A DNA stretch of 64,000 nt from Cepaea nemoralis (GCA_014155875.1 JACEFZ010028119.1:113501-177500); one strand, 5' to 3'; counted from the stretch's first letter, positions 12,368 to 23,314 are shown. The notes: generated from the sequence alone by a model not told the origin. Translations and numbers: made by a program.

Positions 12368-12660
12368 TTTCCAAATAGATATTATTCATTCGAATACATT
12401 TGGTACTCGTCTCTACATTGTGTCTTATTGTCGAGACAACTATGAACGTGAAATACTTTATTTATACACCTTTCTATCCATTTGAAATCATCCATTTGGT
12501 CATAACGTCTTTACGTCACTGTGTGGTCAGTTGATGAGATCAGCGTCATAAAATGATTCCTCGAGATTATGTTTGCATTCTGGATCGATCTTTCTTTCCA
12601 GCGTCGCTTATCTTTCATTAATGCACATGGAAGTTGGCTTGCAGTCCACATTTTCCATTC
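12368..12660. other. No gene seen
   Basis: AT-rich spacer between the LINE A tail and a microsatellite block. I see nothing recognisable in it. Confidence 0.4.
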
Positions 12661-12663
12661 AGT

Positions 12664-12794
12664 TTGTGTATGTATGTGTGTGTGCGTGTGTGTGTATGTG
12701 TATGTATGTGTGTGTATGTATGTATGTGTGTGTATGTGTGTATGTGTGTGATAGAGATAGATAGATAGAGAGAGATGAGAGAGAGAGAGAGAGA

Positions 12795-12851
<57 letters not shown>

Positions 12852-12868
12852 CGAGAGAGAGATAGATT
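12664..12868. repeat. Compound TG / GATA / GA microsatellite
   Basis: TGTG/TATG run to about 12749, then gatagatagata, then a GA run to about 12860 with scattered interruptions. Confidence 0.95.
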
Positions 12869-13039
12869 GGGTTCGGGGTTCTATTTTCGATCTAAGATAA
12901 ATATTTCGCCTGGACTGCAGTAAGTCTATTTGTGTAATGTACGTCTAATAGAATCTATTCAACCTCTTCTGGGTCATCCTCTAAAGCTATAGTTAGAGCT
13001 TCTTTGATTTCAGGCACAATTCAGGTCTGTGGAGTCTTC

Positions 13040-13259
13040 ATTCTATAGATGACATCATTATCATCCTCTTCCATTTTTGCCCTCGTGGGGAAGATTACTT
13101 GAGAGACTTTAGCGAGCGATGGGTGGCACTAGATAGTGTCATATCGTGTGATTGTACAATGTCTTTGATGTCGTTAATCAATTTTCTTCTCGGGAGTCCT
13201 CTTGCTCTATTAGCAAATCGTAGTTGATGTAGCGCCAGTGCTGGTAGTTGATGGTGTTG

Positions 13260-13340
<81 letters not shown>

Positions 13341-13995
13341 AATGTGTTTATCCACTGTCTGATAACATCATTTCTTATTCGGTCTCGAATAGTTAAGTTG
13401 GCAGCTCTCATCAAACATCTCGACTCGCAAGTGTCGATGTTGCGCTAGTGTGATATGGATAACGTTCAAGTGTGACATTGGTGACATTGGGTTGGTGTGA
13501 ATATGCTATTTATTATCTGTCGTTTTGCGCACTTAGGTATATTTGGATATTTCAGTATGGGTATATAATTCCACTTGCTTTTAGATATCTGATTTCGGCT
13601 TTCCCCCCTGTCTATTCTGCTATCTAGTGTATCTTTCATGATATTTATATTCGTTAACTTGTTTCAGAGAAGTGCTATTTATGAATATACTTAGTGGACA
13701 AAGAGATTAGCTAACTTGCATTATTTCAGTTTTGACCTCATTTATTCATACTGTATGTGGTGCATGTTGGACTTAGTTTATGTATATGATGTTGCAGTCT
13801 CTTCTCTGATCCCGTGCAAATTAAAGCTCATTTATTGCGGGCGAATCTGCAAATAAAGTAAAGAGTTCGACATTTTCTTAAACTATTCTTCTTGTTTTCT
13901 TAATCTGGATATTGTCTATGTAGATATTAAATAGTAGAGGAGAGAGCACACATCCCCTGTCTCACCTCTGTATTGACTGCACATATCTGACATAA
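13040..13995 (-). pseudogene. Decayed LINE reverse-transcriptase fragment
   Basis: Read on minus from about 13990, broken frames give an RT palm motif (NTEVRQG followed by LSPLLFNIYIDNI in pieces). Near 13400 there is NLTIRDRIRND, like the RDKIRNEEI motif of LINE F. Around 13110-13200 comes KLINDIKDIVQSHDMTL, like the C-terminal 'grp..W.ddI' region. Many stops and shifts are present, and an AT microsatellite at 13264-13337 interrupts it. It is most likely a relative of the RTE-type elements elsewhere in the window. The order of motifs supports one colinear remnant, but the family is not certain. Confidence 0.6.
13264..13337. repeat. AT microsatellite
   Basis: Pure TA dinucleotide run inside the decayed LINE remnant. 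Confidence 0.97.
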
Positions 13996-15599
13996 TTCTT
14001 GTATTTTTATTGTGTGATCGCGTGACGCGACACATGATGATGGTGATGTTATCAATACCGGCGTCCCTTGCAGTGCCCTAGGGTATGATGGGAAGCCGCT
14101 CTGGAAACATTGATAAATAGAAGTGCACGTCAGTTTCCCGCTCTCTCCAACTGTAACAACCGTGGCCGAGGGAGCAGATTATGTAGATATCATCAAATAG
14201 GAAGGCTTGAACCAGCCCTCTCCAGTCACTGGACAAGAGCAGGGGGGCACCAATGCCTCTAGATTTAACCAAGACTGGACTGGGTGGTCCACAGCGCAGT
14301 CGATGGAGTACACATGCCCCGAAAGGACCGAGGAAATCCATGAAAATGACTGGCAATTTGTAAACCTGCTCTAGGTAGAGCAAACTTGAGCCCCAGCTCT
14401 GGTTAATGTCGTTTTTGGGCCATCCACACTCCCATTCGTATACCCATTCGTATACTCATTCGTATATCTGTTTATACCTGATTATGCCGCTATATCTTTG
14501 CTGTTAGGGTTATAGTTTTGTTATTTGTTATGTTATGGCTCTTTGCTGTATCTGTTCCCAGTTGGCCTATGTGATGCGGATGTCCTGTGTGGGTACTGAG
14601 GGTGCCCTTCGACACAACAGAATATGGTTGAGGTCTCACTATCATTCAGAGACCTCGCCTGTAGTCGGTGCCAGGCAGCAGTTATCTCCAACTGTGTTAT
14701 TTCAGGGTCCCAATTATGTAAGTACAGACGGTCAATAGGTCCTGAGATGATATTAATAGAGAGTCCATACCTGTTGTTACCGTTGTTGTTTACTTTGAGG
14801 CTTCTTTGTTGCCATGTTCTTGCTGGTTTGTAGAGGTGGGTACCCGGTCATGTTCATAGCGATTTTAGGCAGCAGTGATATCCACTGCGGGAACGTAGGT
14901 TCCCATTTCTGTATATGTCAGTTGTGTGACATGTCAGGATTCTGTTTGTCCCTGAATCATGCAGTCATGTCAATAAAAGTCTAATTTTGTTGTTCTTAAT
15001 TTGTTTTGTATAGTTTATAGTTTGTTGTGTAAACTCATTGATCCTGTTACAGTCCAGCAGTGTTATCTTCTGTCTGGGGTATACAACAGTATATCCCCCA
15101 CCCAAAGAACTCCTGGAATCTTCTGTCTAACTCTCTATCCCTTTTCTTGTTAACTGAGGAGAAAATATAAAGTGCTCTTTCTCTATTTCTTCTTATTGTC
15201 CTTTTCTTCTCTGGCCCAATAGAAGTCAGTTTTGCGCTTCTTCATCTTTGAGCACCTAAGTATAGGAAACGAGGTCTTCCTGTCCTTTATATTCTACTTC
15301 CTGCTACAATTGCACTTTGGCTCAGGTGGTACATCGTTATGGTATTTTATAGCGATTGTTCGTGTTTTAGCGTGAGCGTAAACTGCATGTTCGGAACGAT
15401 GGCGGTCGGCCTGTCGCTTGGAATTGACTAGATTGTCTTTTCGGTTCACGCGTGCATTTTTCTCGGAGACTCCTGGGGTTCGTCGCTAGAGCTACGGTGT
15501 TCGTGCTATGTGCAATGCTTTCAGCGGGCCGCCCTGCCGAAAGGGACCGCGCCATATGGGATAAATCCGGAGGCAATTAAGTCGATCCTCTCGACCTTT
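13996..15599. other. Unassigned region, possibly LINE 3' sequence
   Basis: No convincing coding sequence. The frame at 14078-14383 (minus, 101 codons) and the short frames at 14535-14833 and 15367-15576 resemble nothing that I know. An AATAAA lies at about 14971-14976, in 'gtcaataaaagtct'. Motif style near 15361-15599 suggests the upstream part of the LINE 3' region annotated next, but I cannot prove a boundary. Confidence 0.35.
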
Positions 15600-15868
15600 A
15601 ATGCAGTAATGTGTGGCTGCTGGTTTTCTAGTGACTGCCGCTTCCATCGACCATGAACATTATTTTAGGTGGAGGATTTTTGTGTTGGCATTTTGACGGC
15701 GGCATTATGCACAGTGTACCTGTGGGGGATGTTGGCTTGTCGAGACTCCTGTCTATTCCATTTTTCATATTGGGCAGTGAGGAGTATTTCGTGTGATATT
15801 CACTGACACAGGAACGGAGCGTAATGTGGACGACCCGTTACCGTGAAGTTGGAACTGACTAACTAACT
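15600..15868 (+). mobile_element. LINE 3' end with (ACTA)n tail
   Basis: The sequence ends with gtgaagttggaactgactaa and then ctaactatc. A diverged second copy of this 3' region lies at 42700-43206. Shared pieces include gcagtaatgtgtggctgctg, tgtgttggcatt, and the acaggaacggagcgtaatg to gtgaagttggaac block. The tail resembles the gactaactaact that follows the RNase H LINE at 21835, so all may belong to one LINE group. No ORF is present. Confidence 0.65.
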
Positions 15869-16060
15869 ATCCCGTAGCCTTCAAGGATGGTCCATAATTT
15901 ATATTTATCTAATCTGTTCAAAGAATTTTCCTGATCTACAAACACAATATTCTGATGGTCACTGTATTAGATGGTATTTTCACATATTTGTCTCAGTGTG
16001 AATAGTGCATTAGTGCAACTTCTACCTTTCCTGAAAAGAAATTGTACTCTGCGTAACTGT
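15868..16060 (-). pseudogene. LINE reverse-transcriptase fragment
   Basis: Minus-strand reading gives FRKGRSCTNALFTLRQICEN, followed after a stop by a decayed 'fvDf.kAFDsv.' motif (NSLNRLDKYKLWTILEGYG). These are adjacent RT finger and palm motifs of APE-class LINEs. About 190 bp survive. Confidence 0.7.
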
Positions 16061-16317
16061 TGTAGCGCCTTGCTCCAGTAAGAAGACAGCGCTACTTTAT
16101 GTGTTGTTTGTGTGTAACTTCAGTCCCGGGAGTGATACTTTGCTACTTTGAATGTGCCAATTTCTATTTAAGTTCCTTATAGTAAATCCGGCAGCTTTAT
16201 TTCCAAGGCAAGTAATCAAGCAAGTAATGGACCATTGTACAAATGCGCAGTGGGCGTGCGTTGTTGGACTATTATTTTTATAACCAATTGGAACTCGGTG
16301 GGGGTGTGACTGGCAAC
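16061..16317. other. No gene seen
   Basis: Non-coding spacer up to the 48-bp repeat. Confidence 0.4.
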
Positions 16318-16608
16318 CTGTACTCCCCAAGACATGTCATGCCACCCATTTTAGGCTGGCTCCACCTGTACTCCCCAAGACATGTCATGCCACCCATTTT
16401 AGGCTGGCTCCACCTGTACTCCCCAAGACATGTCATGCCACCCATTTTAGGCTGGCTCCACCTGTACTCCCCAAGACATTTCATGCCACCCATTTTAAGC
16501 TGGCTCCACCTGTACTCCCCAAGACATTTCATGCCACCCATTTTAAGCTGGCTCCACCTGTACTCCCCAAGACATGTCATGCCACCCATTTTAAGCTGGG
16601 CCCACCTG
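16318..16608. repeat. 48-bp tandem repeat, six copies
   Basis: The unit begins ctgtactccccaagacatgt and ends ggctggctccac. It is exactly 48 bp, so it stays open in one plus frame (repeat LYSPRHVMPPILGWLH) and one minus frame. Copies differ at a g/t and an agg/aag position. The first three share gtcatg and 'ttaggc', while later ones have ttcatg and 'ttaagc'. This suggests stepwise duplication. No start signal or flanking coding sequence supports a gene. Confidence 0.95.
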
Positions 16609-16625
16609 GCGACATTTTAATTCCT

Positions 16626-16705
16626 GGAATCCGCCACGATGCGAACCGGATCCAAGACTATGGGACCGGCATGCGAGCGTCTAGACACTACACTATCGCG
16701 GCTTC
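16626..16705 (-). other. tRNA-like sequence (SINE head or tRNA pseudogene)
   Basis: On minus, gaagccg at the start pairs 6 of 7 with cggattc at the end. An A-box-like tagtgtagtgtctagacgc and a B-box-like ggttcgcat are correctly ordered. The T stem has mismatches, so this is probably the pol III head of a SINE or a dead tRNA copy. Confidence 0.4.
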
Positions 16706-16744
16706 ACCTAACCCCCCTTTTTTTTCAAACCGGTTAATTTAAGA

Positions 16745-16830
16745 TGACATGATTTTCCTTCTTTCTTGCTATGTAGATAGAATTCATATTTATCTCTGGT
16801 AGCAGAGTGTTGGTAGGAATATGCTGTTTA
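16745..16830 (-). pseudogene. Short LINE F-like RT fragment
   Basis: Minus-strand frame reads INSIFLPTLCYQR. This matches the NTIFLPTLCYQCQTW region of the LINE at 23907-25010. Only about 85 bp are recognisable. Confidence 0.5.
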
Positions 16831-17618
16831 TCACTGGTCGCTTGACTTCCGCACTGATGTGCGGGTCTGGGGGGATTGTGACAGTTAGTGAGCGACTTCG
16901 TTCGTTGCCTTTAGCCTCATCTGTCATTTGTAATAAGCCAAACCTTGCATACTTCCTGGTTATAATTTCACCCACAAGGAGTTGTTCCTTTCTCATTGTG
17001 GTATGCTTACTACAAACAGCACACAAACACACTCACACACAAACACACACACACACACACACCATACACATATTGTGTGTTTGTGTATGTACACACATAT
17101 ATTTATATGTAAACAAACAGCTATTGATTATCAGATACGCTTACTCAAGAACACTTGTGGCGTTTCAGAGATGGCAGCGTGAGATGAGGCACCGCTTGAT
17201 TTATTACATTACATCTTTTAGAAGTACAATAGCTATTGTTCACTCGCTCAAACTGGGTACTTATGAATTTTGTGTATGAATACATCGGCAGTAATGTGGA
17301 CTTCAACGTTGACTTTTGTTCAGAAATCAATGGCAAACTGAACGTACAATTGCCTAGAATATCAACCAGTTGTTGATCGTATTTTTCGAAGCAGATGCTC
17401 ACGTGACCTTCGTGATGTGTATTATATTTCCGATTCCCGGCCACGACATATTTCAGTTTGAGAGAATTCATGTACATTACAGTTTGTCTGTTGTGTGTTT
17501 CTATTATGTCTGCTGATCAAGCCGATATTGTTATCATCTGGATAGCATATATTGTTGCATATTATAATCTCCGATTAGTATTCTCGGCTTCTCTTTGATC
17601 TCTCTAATTATTACTTGG
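16831..17618. other. No gene recognised; CA run
   Basis: Contains a CA microsatellite at about 17023-17070. Near 17310-17400 a diverged minus-strand SINE core (ttcagaaatcaatggcaaac) is visible. Nothing else is recognisable. Confidence 0.4.
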
Positions 17619-17817
17619 CTATAGAGGGAGAAGAGATCCACCCATGCTTTCCATTTCTCTTATCACATTGTTCAACTTTGCCAACTCATTTAAGGTCCTA
17701 ACATTCCATGTTGCTATTTTAAATTTATTTCTCAGTTTAAATGTATTCCCTATTTTACACTTTTTCGTTATGATTTTGCCATCAGTAGCTGGATGACGGT
17801 CTGGTGACACCTGCACC
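17619..17817 (-). pseudogene. 5' end of a LINE endonuclease ORF
   Basis: The minus-strand frame ends KIATWNVRTLNELAKLNNVI, the start of an APE-type endonuclease domain whose Asn in 'TWNVR' is catalytic in this fold. The same 5' region occurs on minus at 39400-39600. The AT microsatellite at 17843-17947 separates it from LINE B, which runs in the opposite direction. Confidence 0.7.
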
Positions 17818-17842
17818 TGTGGCTCATTACTGTCCCTACAGG

Positions 17843-17877
17843 ATATATATATATATATATAATATATATATATATAT

Positions 17878-17947
<70 letters not shown>
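17843..17947. repeat. AT microsatellite
   Basis: TA run with a few phase changes (ataatata). Confidence 0.97.
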
Positions 17948-17949
<2 letters not shown>

Positions 17950-17950
<1 letters not shown>

Positions 17951-19510
17951 AAAAGCAACTCTCTGATCAAACACTACGTTTTGCAGATGAGTGCTGCAAT
18001 TACGACACACTCGGAGGAAGAATTACAACGTCTACTATCTGCATTCTACAATGCTTGTTCTGAAACTGGTTTAACAATTAACAAAAAGAAGACACAGATT
18101 ATGTCACAAGGTGCACATGGTAGATTGTGTCACGTAATGCACATGGGGTACCATCAATCTTTATTGACAACGCCGAACTGGAGATAGTATACCATTTTAT
18201 ATATCTAGGATCAGTGGTAAATAGCAAATTATCCCTATAACAGGAAATAAACATTAGGATTCGTAAGGCAGCAACAACAATGAACATGTTAGCGAAAAGA
18301 GTCTCGGAGAACAAGAAGTTTACTGCCAAAACAAAAGTCCTTGTCCATCAAGCTTGTGTCATTAGTACTCTACTTTATGGCAGTGAAACCTGGTTAACTT
18401 ACTCATACCAAGAGAAACATTTAAACAGCTTTCATATGCGGTGTCTGCGAAGAATACTTGGTATTAAGTGTGCGACAGCGGCCCACCCCCCCCCCCCCCC
18501 CCGGGCAACAGCTGTGAGAGGCTGGCTAAACCAGGCATGGGTAGCCGATTTGGTGTCAAACCAAGCGGTAAACTAGGGTATGCCTTACCCAGCATGTGAA
18601 GACAGGATTCGGCAGACTGTGCGGAAGAAATCATTCCTGATTCAACGGGCAAGACGGCGTTTACCTGCAAAGCGTTGTGGAACGTAATGAGCACGGCAAG
18701 GCACGTAGAGCGCCCTGGTCATCCACTACACCTGTATTCGTCTTCAGTCGTCTCGACTTGTCTTGCCACTGGACTCAGATGGACTCAGGCGAGAGAGTGA
18801 GGTCGACGAATTGCACAACTCTTCCTCACTTTAATCCAAGTCATCGCGCAAGTCATTCTTCATAAATAGGTCTTATCAGCCATCTAAGAACCCACGGCTC
18901 AATACCTTCAACCCCACTGGATGAAATGAATGGTCATCATCATTCTTGATGGACAAACAACAGTGAACAACAACAGGTATTAAGTGGCAAGAAAAAAAAT
19001 CACAAATACTGAAGTATTGGAAAGATCAAGTTGTGTGACGGTGTGCTACAAGCTCAGTCTTCATAGATTTAGATGAATAGGAAACGTTAGGAGGGTGGAT
19101 GATGGTAGAATGCCAAAAGATATCTTTTTTTGTGAATTACAGATGGGTAGGAGATCTCAGGGTCGGCCTATACTACGATACAACGATGTGTGTAAGCCCG
19201 ACATGATTGATACAGGCATTGATAATGCACATTGGGAGCAAGTCGCCGTTGAACGTGTTGCATTGAGGGCAACTATCAGAAATGGAATAAAGACAAAGGA
19301 GAAAATGATTGCAGATAAAGCACACACAGAGCGTGAGAGACGCAAGATGGTGCATGGTGGTGGAAGTGACCATGTTTTCATATGCATCCACTGTGAAAGA
19401 ATATTTACAGCGCGAATTGGCCTTATCAGCCACATTCGCCACCGCCATGGGTAATAATTATTATGCCTTTGTGAAGCACAATGCACCAACTATCGTCTGT
19501 CAAGGTGCCA
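17950..19510 (+). mobile_element. LINE B copy, 5'-truncated and interrupted
   Basis: Plus-strand reading starts at a decayed RT catalytic loop (RFADE near 17980). It continues EEELQRLLSAFYNACSETGL, NKKKTQIMSQG, then YGSETWLTYSYQEKHLNSFH and RRILGIK at 18470. A 505-bp insertion follows. The frame resumes at 18987 as a decayed 'IKWQ' segment, then VRRVDDGRMPKDIFFCELQ and GRRSQGRPILRYNDVCK. It ends in a C2H2 finger, CIHCERIFTARIGLISHIRH, at 19375-19450. A final zinc finger of this type is common in APE-class LINEs. Frameshifts and a stop make it a pseudogene. The conserved 3' end (tatcgtctgtcaa...ggtgccaatg) links it to copies at 27472 and 47000. Confidence 0.85.
18471..18975 (+). mobile_element. 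505-bp insertion in LINE B with 11-bp target duplication
   Basis: The duplication ggtattaagtg occurs at 18460-18470 and 18976-18986, exactly where the LINE B frame is broken. The insert starts tgcgacagcggccc, holds a C run at 18486-18502 and ends acaacaacaaca. Near its 3' end a frame reads IGLISHLRTHGS, the tail of a C2H2 finger. It is therefore a 5'-truncated LINE of another lineage. Confidence 0.85.
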
Positions 19511-19516
19511 ATGCAA

Positions 19517-19650
<134 letters not shown>

Positions 19651-19671
19651 TGCATATCATTTTCAGGACGT

Positions 19672-19870
19672 AGCAGTCAACCCCAGCATTTTTAGGCTGG
19701 ATTCTTGGGCAAGTTTACGTTCAGTAGTTTGCCATTGCTTTCTGAACGGCCGGCACCCATACCATTTCATATAAAAACCAACTTAAGGCGGTCTGCTGCC
19801 AAATTACCCACAGCTGTTTCGAACGTGGGTATGCGGGATTATAAACTGCTTCCGTAACCCCCACTGATAT
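19672..19870 (+). mobile_element. SINE-like element
   Basis: Contains the core cagtagtttgccattgcttt followed by ctgaacg, preceded by 'cttgggcaagtttacg'. Downstream a second block reads ggcggtctgctgccaaatta and gtgggtatgcgggattata. The same order of blocks occurs at 23815-23906 joined to 25011-25150. Core-only pieces lie elsewhere on both strands. Confidence 0.7.
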
Positions 19871-20076
19871 GTTTACTTGTTGCGACATTTTCTTTAAAGT
19901 CTTGAATGTACTTTTCAGGATTCTGTCTTGGTTATCTAAACGTTTTTTCCCCAGACACAGCAGTCCTACCAGATCGCGGAGCATCTTCCACATTTCTCAT
20001 AATAAGAAATTTATTCAACACATTTGTAACCGTAATGGGATGAGAAGGTTGTTTATCAGGAACTTGCTATAAATCT

Positions 20077-21156
20077 ATGAACAACCATCCGTGTGTATCG
20101 ATCACCATTCACCATTTAGCCCTCTTCCAACGGAAAGTAGTTTTTAGATGTGGCAGTTGGACTTCGGAACCAACAACAATATATCCTGGCCTACCACAGG
20201 GATCACCATTATCTCCGGTACTGTTCAACACCTACACAGTGAGAATCACCAGTGAGCAGATCACTGGACCTGGCAGGACATTGTCATATGCCGATGATGT
20301 TTTAGTGTATCGTCAGGGTAAGGATAGAGAGGGGGTTGCTGTGGAACTACAAACCGAACTCAATCGCATAAGTACCTGGTGTGATGAAGCTGGGGCAATG
20401 GTCAACCCAACAAAGGCAACAGTGACTTGGTTCTCGTTGAATAATCATATTGTCAACAATCCAACACCAACTGTAATGCTGTGTTCAGAGACGGTGGAAA
20501 GAACGCAGGCAATGAATTACCTGGGGATACGGTTTGATCGAAGCCTTGCTTATAATGTGCACATAGACCAGGTGATAACAAAGGCCAAGCGGGGTTTGGC
20601 AGCGATGCGGGTGATGGCGGCAGCAAACTGTGAGCAGCGCCATCTATGTCTTCTGTACGAGGGGCTGGTCATGTCTGTTTTGGAGTATGCAATGGCAATC
20701 CTGACTCTCAGCCATAAGCAGATAGAAAGGATGGAAAGGATACAGAATGAAGCTATGCGCATTATTCTTGGATGTACAAGAGATACAGCATGCAGGGCGA
20801 TGCGCTACCTTCTTGATTTTCCAACCATTGAAGAGAGAATGCAAGTTTGCAGGGCACGCGCCTACCTCAGAATTAACGCAAACACACAACATCCACTGCA
20901 TAGTGAAATTAGGAAGGTGAAGGGCAGCAGGTTAAAAAGAGGACGGTCGTGGATGGGTCAAGCCGAAGACATTCTTCAACAGGTGTGTTCACTTGAGGAC
21001 TTAGAACCTGGCGAGGAGTGGGTGCAAGTGCCAACAGACTTCTGCACATCCTTTTCAGTTTGCATCCAACTAGATAGAAAATGCAGACAAGAAAATCCGG
21101 CTGCTGTTGAGGCTGAAGTACAAGCGTTGATTTTCGAGAATTCGCTAGACAGGTGA
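20077..21156 (+). CDS. Reverse transcriptase fragment of RNase H-type LINE
   Basis: This 359-residue frame covers the RT palm and thumb. PGLPQGSPLSPVLFN at about residues 37-51 is the substrate-binding motif. SYADDVLVYRQG at about 89-100 carries the catalytic Asp pair. A thumb follows with NYLGIRFDRSL near 144-154 and YEGLVMSVLEYAM near 191-203. Finger motifs upstream and the endonuclease are missing. The enzyme would copy LINE RNA at the nicked target. It ends at a TGA that coincides with a one-base frame change into RNase H. No other internal stop is present, so the copy is fairly young or was inserted truncated. Confidence 0.85.
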   Translation: MNNHPCVSITIHHLALFQRKVVFRCGSWTSEPTTIYPGLPQGSPLSPVLFNTYTVRITSEQITGPGRTLSYADDVLVYRQGKDREGVAVELQTELNRISTWCDEAGAMVNPTKATVTWFSLNNHIVNNPTPTVMLCSETVERTQAMNYLGIRFDRSLAYNVHIDQVITKAKRGLAAMRVMAAANCEQRHLCLLYEGLVMSVLEYAMAILTLSHKQIERMERIQNEAMRIILGCTRDTACRAMRYLLDFPTIEERMQVCRARAYLRINANTQHPLHSEIRKVKGSRLKRGRSWMGQAEDILQQVCSLEDLEPGEEWVQVPTDFCTSFSVCIQLDRKCRQENPAAVEAEVQALIFENSLDR

Positions 21157-21811
21157 CGCGGTCATCTACACAGATGGGTCGGTCGTCCGACATGTGAGAA
21201 GCTCATGGGCCTTTACAGCTCGGGTCGGAGGGAGAATTGTGAAGGAGGACTCTGGTGCTTTCACTGAAACCACAAGTAGCCTGACCATGGAAGTCATGGC
21301 AGTAAGTAAAGCAATAACATGGCTCGAGACACAGACATTCACTAGGGCTTGTTTCCTTAGCGACTCAATGAACATGATCAAGAGGATAGAGGAGGGGTCG
21401 ATCCGAAGAGAATGGTTGCTGCCTCTGAAGCGGTCTCGGCTGGCAAAGATTAGTTTCATCTTCGTGCCAGGTCATGCGGGAGTACAAGGAAATGAGCGGG
21501 CTGACAAGCTCGCAGGTGAGGCTACTGTGGAGGGCGGACGCGCCATGGACCAGGCTGACATTCTGAATGCTCTACGAGAAGTGAGACTTTTGCAAGAACC
21601 AAGTGATGACTGTGAATCTACAACAATGGCCAGACTGCGAGAGCAGCAAATTAAAAGAGGGGTGGCCAAACAAGAACACTACGCAGGAAGCCAAAGAAGA
21701 TTGATAAACCAACACAGAACTGGCGTCGTTAGCCGCTACACGCTGCGGGATTTGCTGAGGAGGGGATCCGAGCACTTATGGACTGAATGGTCCGATGTGC
21801 AACGAGGATGA
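21157..21811 (+). CDS. RNase H domain of the LINE
   Basis: Read in the frame of 21194-21811 and extended upstream, the frame starts with DAVIYTDGSVV. It has all the RNase H landmarks. These are an Asp in TDGS, a Glu in LTMEVMAVSKAI, an Asp in FLSDSMNMI, and HAGVQGNERADKLAGEA with the last acidic residue. The ending YTLRDLLRRGSEHLW resembles the copy at 10706. The domain sits directly after the RT, offset by one frame at about 21154. A single indel or sequencing error could explain this. The catalytic residues look intact. Confidence 0.8.
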
Positions 21812-21837
21812 TCTGTCGACTAACTAACTAACTATTT

Positions 21838-22051
21838 AGAAACACTTGTTCAACCAAAATAATATTTCTTTCTTCCGTTGATAACACCATTCTGTTTGGA
21901 GTTCAAAGAAATACTCCAGCAGACGACAGTCATTCGCTGCATATTGCTTCACGATGGACTGTGGAGCACATTTTCTTATGACATCATGCACTTCATTTTT
22001 CAAATTTGTTCTTCATACAAAGTGTAGTAAGACTTTACAAACACTCTTTAG
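21838..22051 (+). mobile_element. MITE copy, left end eroded
   Basis: Matches 28873-29110. Shared segments include tttctttcttc.gttgataac, attctgtttggagt, ctgcatattgcttcacgatg and acaaagtgtagtaagacttt. The right end acaaacact corresponds to that copy's terminal inverted repeat. The left terminal repeat is not preserved. There is no ORF. Confidence 0.75.
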
Positions 22052-22550
22052 TATCATAAGAGCAGTTACAACAATTCAGCCAACATGTATATTAATATTT
22101 ATTGACAACAGGCAATGAGAAATATAGAAACATCACAAAATTTCACAGAAGATCTGAGGAGACAAATAAAAAGTGTAAATGGTTACAAAGTTAAAATTCC
22201 TGGAATAATCCGTTTGACTGATTGATAGCGTCTTGGAAATGTTTCTTGTACAAGCCAGTAGTTACCTTGACAAAACAACATTGATGATGTGACAATTCTC
22301 ATTTACTCTCGAAACGAAGTGGCAGATTATGCGTTGTGTACGTATTAACGTCCGAAAAAGGTATAGCCGTAGAACATGTCAAAATAAATGTTGCTTGAAC
22401 ATTCACCCTCGGATTCATTATTCTCGGTACAAGAAGCCGAAAGGTTAACATGCAAAACTGTTATCCTCTTGGAGATGACATTCCGCCATATTCTAGTGAC
22501 ATGGCAGCACCTATTGTGTGGTCTTGTTTCAAAGCTTCAAATAGATATTG
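22052..22550. other. No gene seen
   Basis: AT-rich sequence with only short random frames. Confidence 0.4.
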
Positions 22551-22551
22551 T

Positions 22552-22680
22552 CAGGTCATCAATGCAAGCATGCGCATGACGTTATCACATATTATGAGGT
22601 CATCAAGTCAAGCATGCGAATGACGTCATCACATATTGTGAGGTCATCAATTCAAGCATGCGAATGACGTTATCACCAAT
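22552..22680. repeat. 45-bp tandem repeat with CRE-like palindromes
   Basis: About 2.8 copies of a unit with gaggtcatcaa.tcaagcatgcgaatgacg and tatcacatatt. It contains TGACGTCA (22620-22627), half-site variants (tgacgtta), and gcatgc in each copy. Whether the CRE-type sites are functional is unknown. Confidence 0.8.
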
Positions 22681-23223
22681 AAACAAGGTTAGCAGAGGTG
22701 TCAAAGAATATTTCCAGAACTTTGGCGAACATGTTTAGTTATTTTAAAAAAATGGTCCCGAAGCAGTTTGTTGCTATGGGTCTGGCATGTCATACCGCCA
22801 TACAATTTATAAGCCTGAATATATGGAGACATAAGTGGCCAATCTTTCCCTTCACTTTCAAAGGCGACAAGCCAAGGCGTAGAATGAATTCGTGTAGTAA
22901 CCAACGATAACTATTGTGAAAGAAATGGTTAAAGCCACCTTGTATGAGCAGATATGTAAGAACACATGATACAAGATAGCACACGGGTACAGAAGAAGAC
23001 GACTAGCAGAACAAAGTAGTCAATAACAATTCTAATGAATCGTGATTGTCCGCGCTGGACATTTGGATGCCCTGTGACGGTGATCATGACTGTGGCAGTG
23101 GACATGAATCAACAACAGTTATATTCATACATGAACAATAGATGGGGAGTTAACATTTACAATAAAATGGTACAACGCTGTTATCAATGCGTGTGTAAGG
23201 GAATTACACGTTTGAAGTGTCAA

Positions 23224-23228
<5 letters not shown>
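22681..23228. other. No gene recognised
   Basis: Short frames, for example 22698-22910 and the frame starting at 23035, show no similarity that I can name. The latter runs into the GA microsatellite. Confidence 0.4.

Positions 23229-23314
<86 letters not shown>
23229..23314. repeat. GA microsatellite
   Basis: Pure GA run of about 86 bp. Confidence 0.97.

Larger units (their letters stand above)
20077..21835 (+). mobile_element. LINE with RT and RNase H, 5'-truncated
   Basis: Contains a reverse transcriptase frame and an RNase H frame in series. It ends in ctgtcgactaactaactaac. RNase H downstream of RT is typical of the I/LOA/R1/Jockey-type LINE assemblage. The 5' boundary is uncertain, since recognisable RT starts near 20095 and the upstream 200 bp are unassigned. 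Confidence 0.85.

Noticed and set aside
14078..14383. 101-codon minus frame as a host gene.
   Set aside because: There is no recognisable domain, the start context is weak and the area is full of LINE debris. It is left unassigned.
16626..16705. Functional tRNA gene.
   Set aside because: The T stem has mismatches and the length is atypical. It fits a SINE head or pseudogene better.
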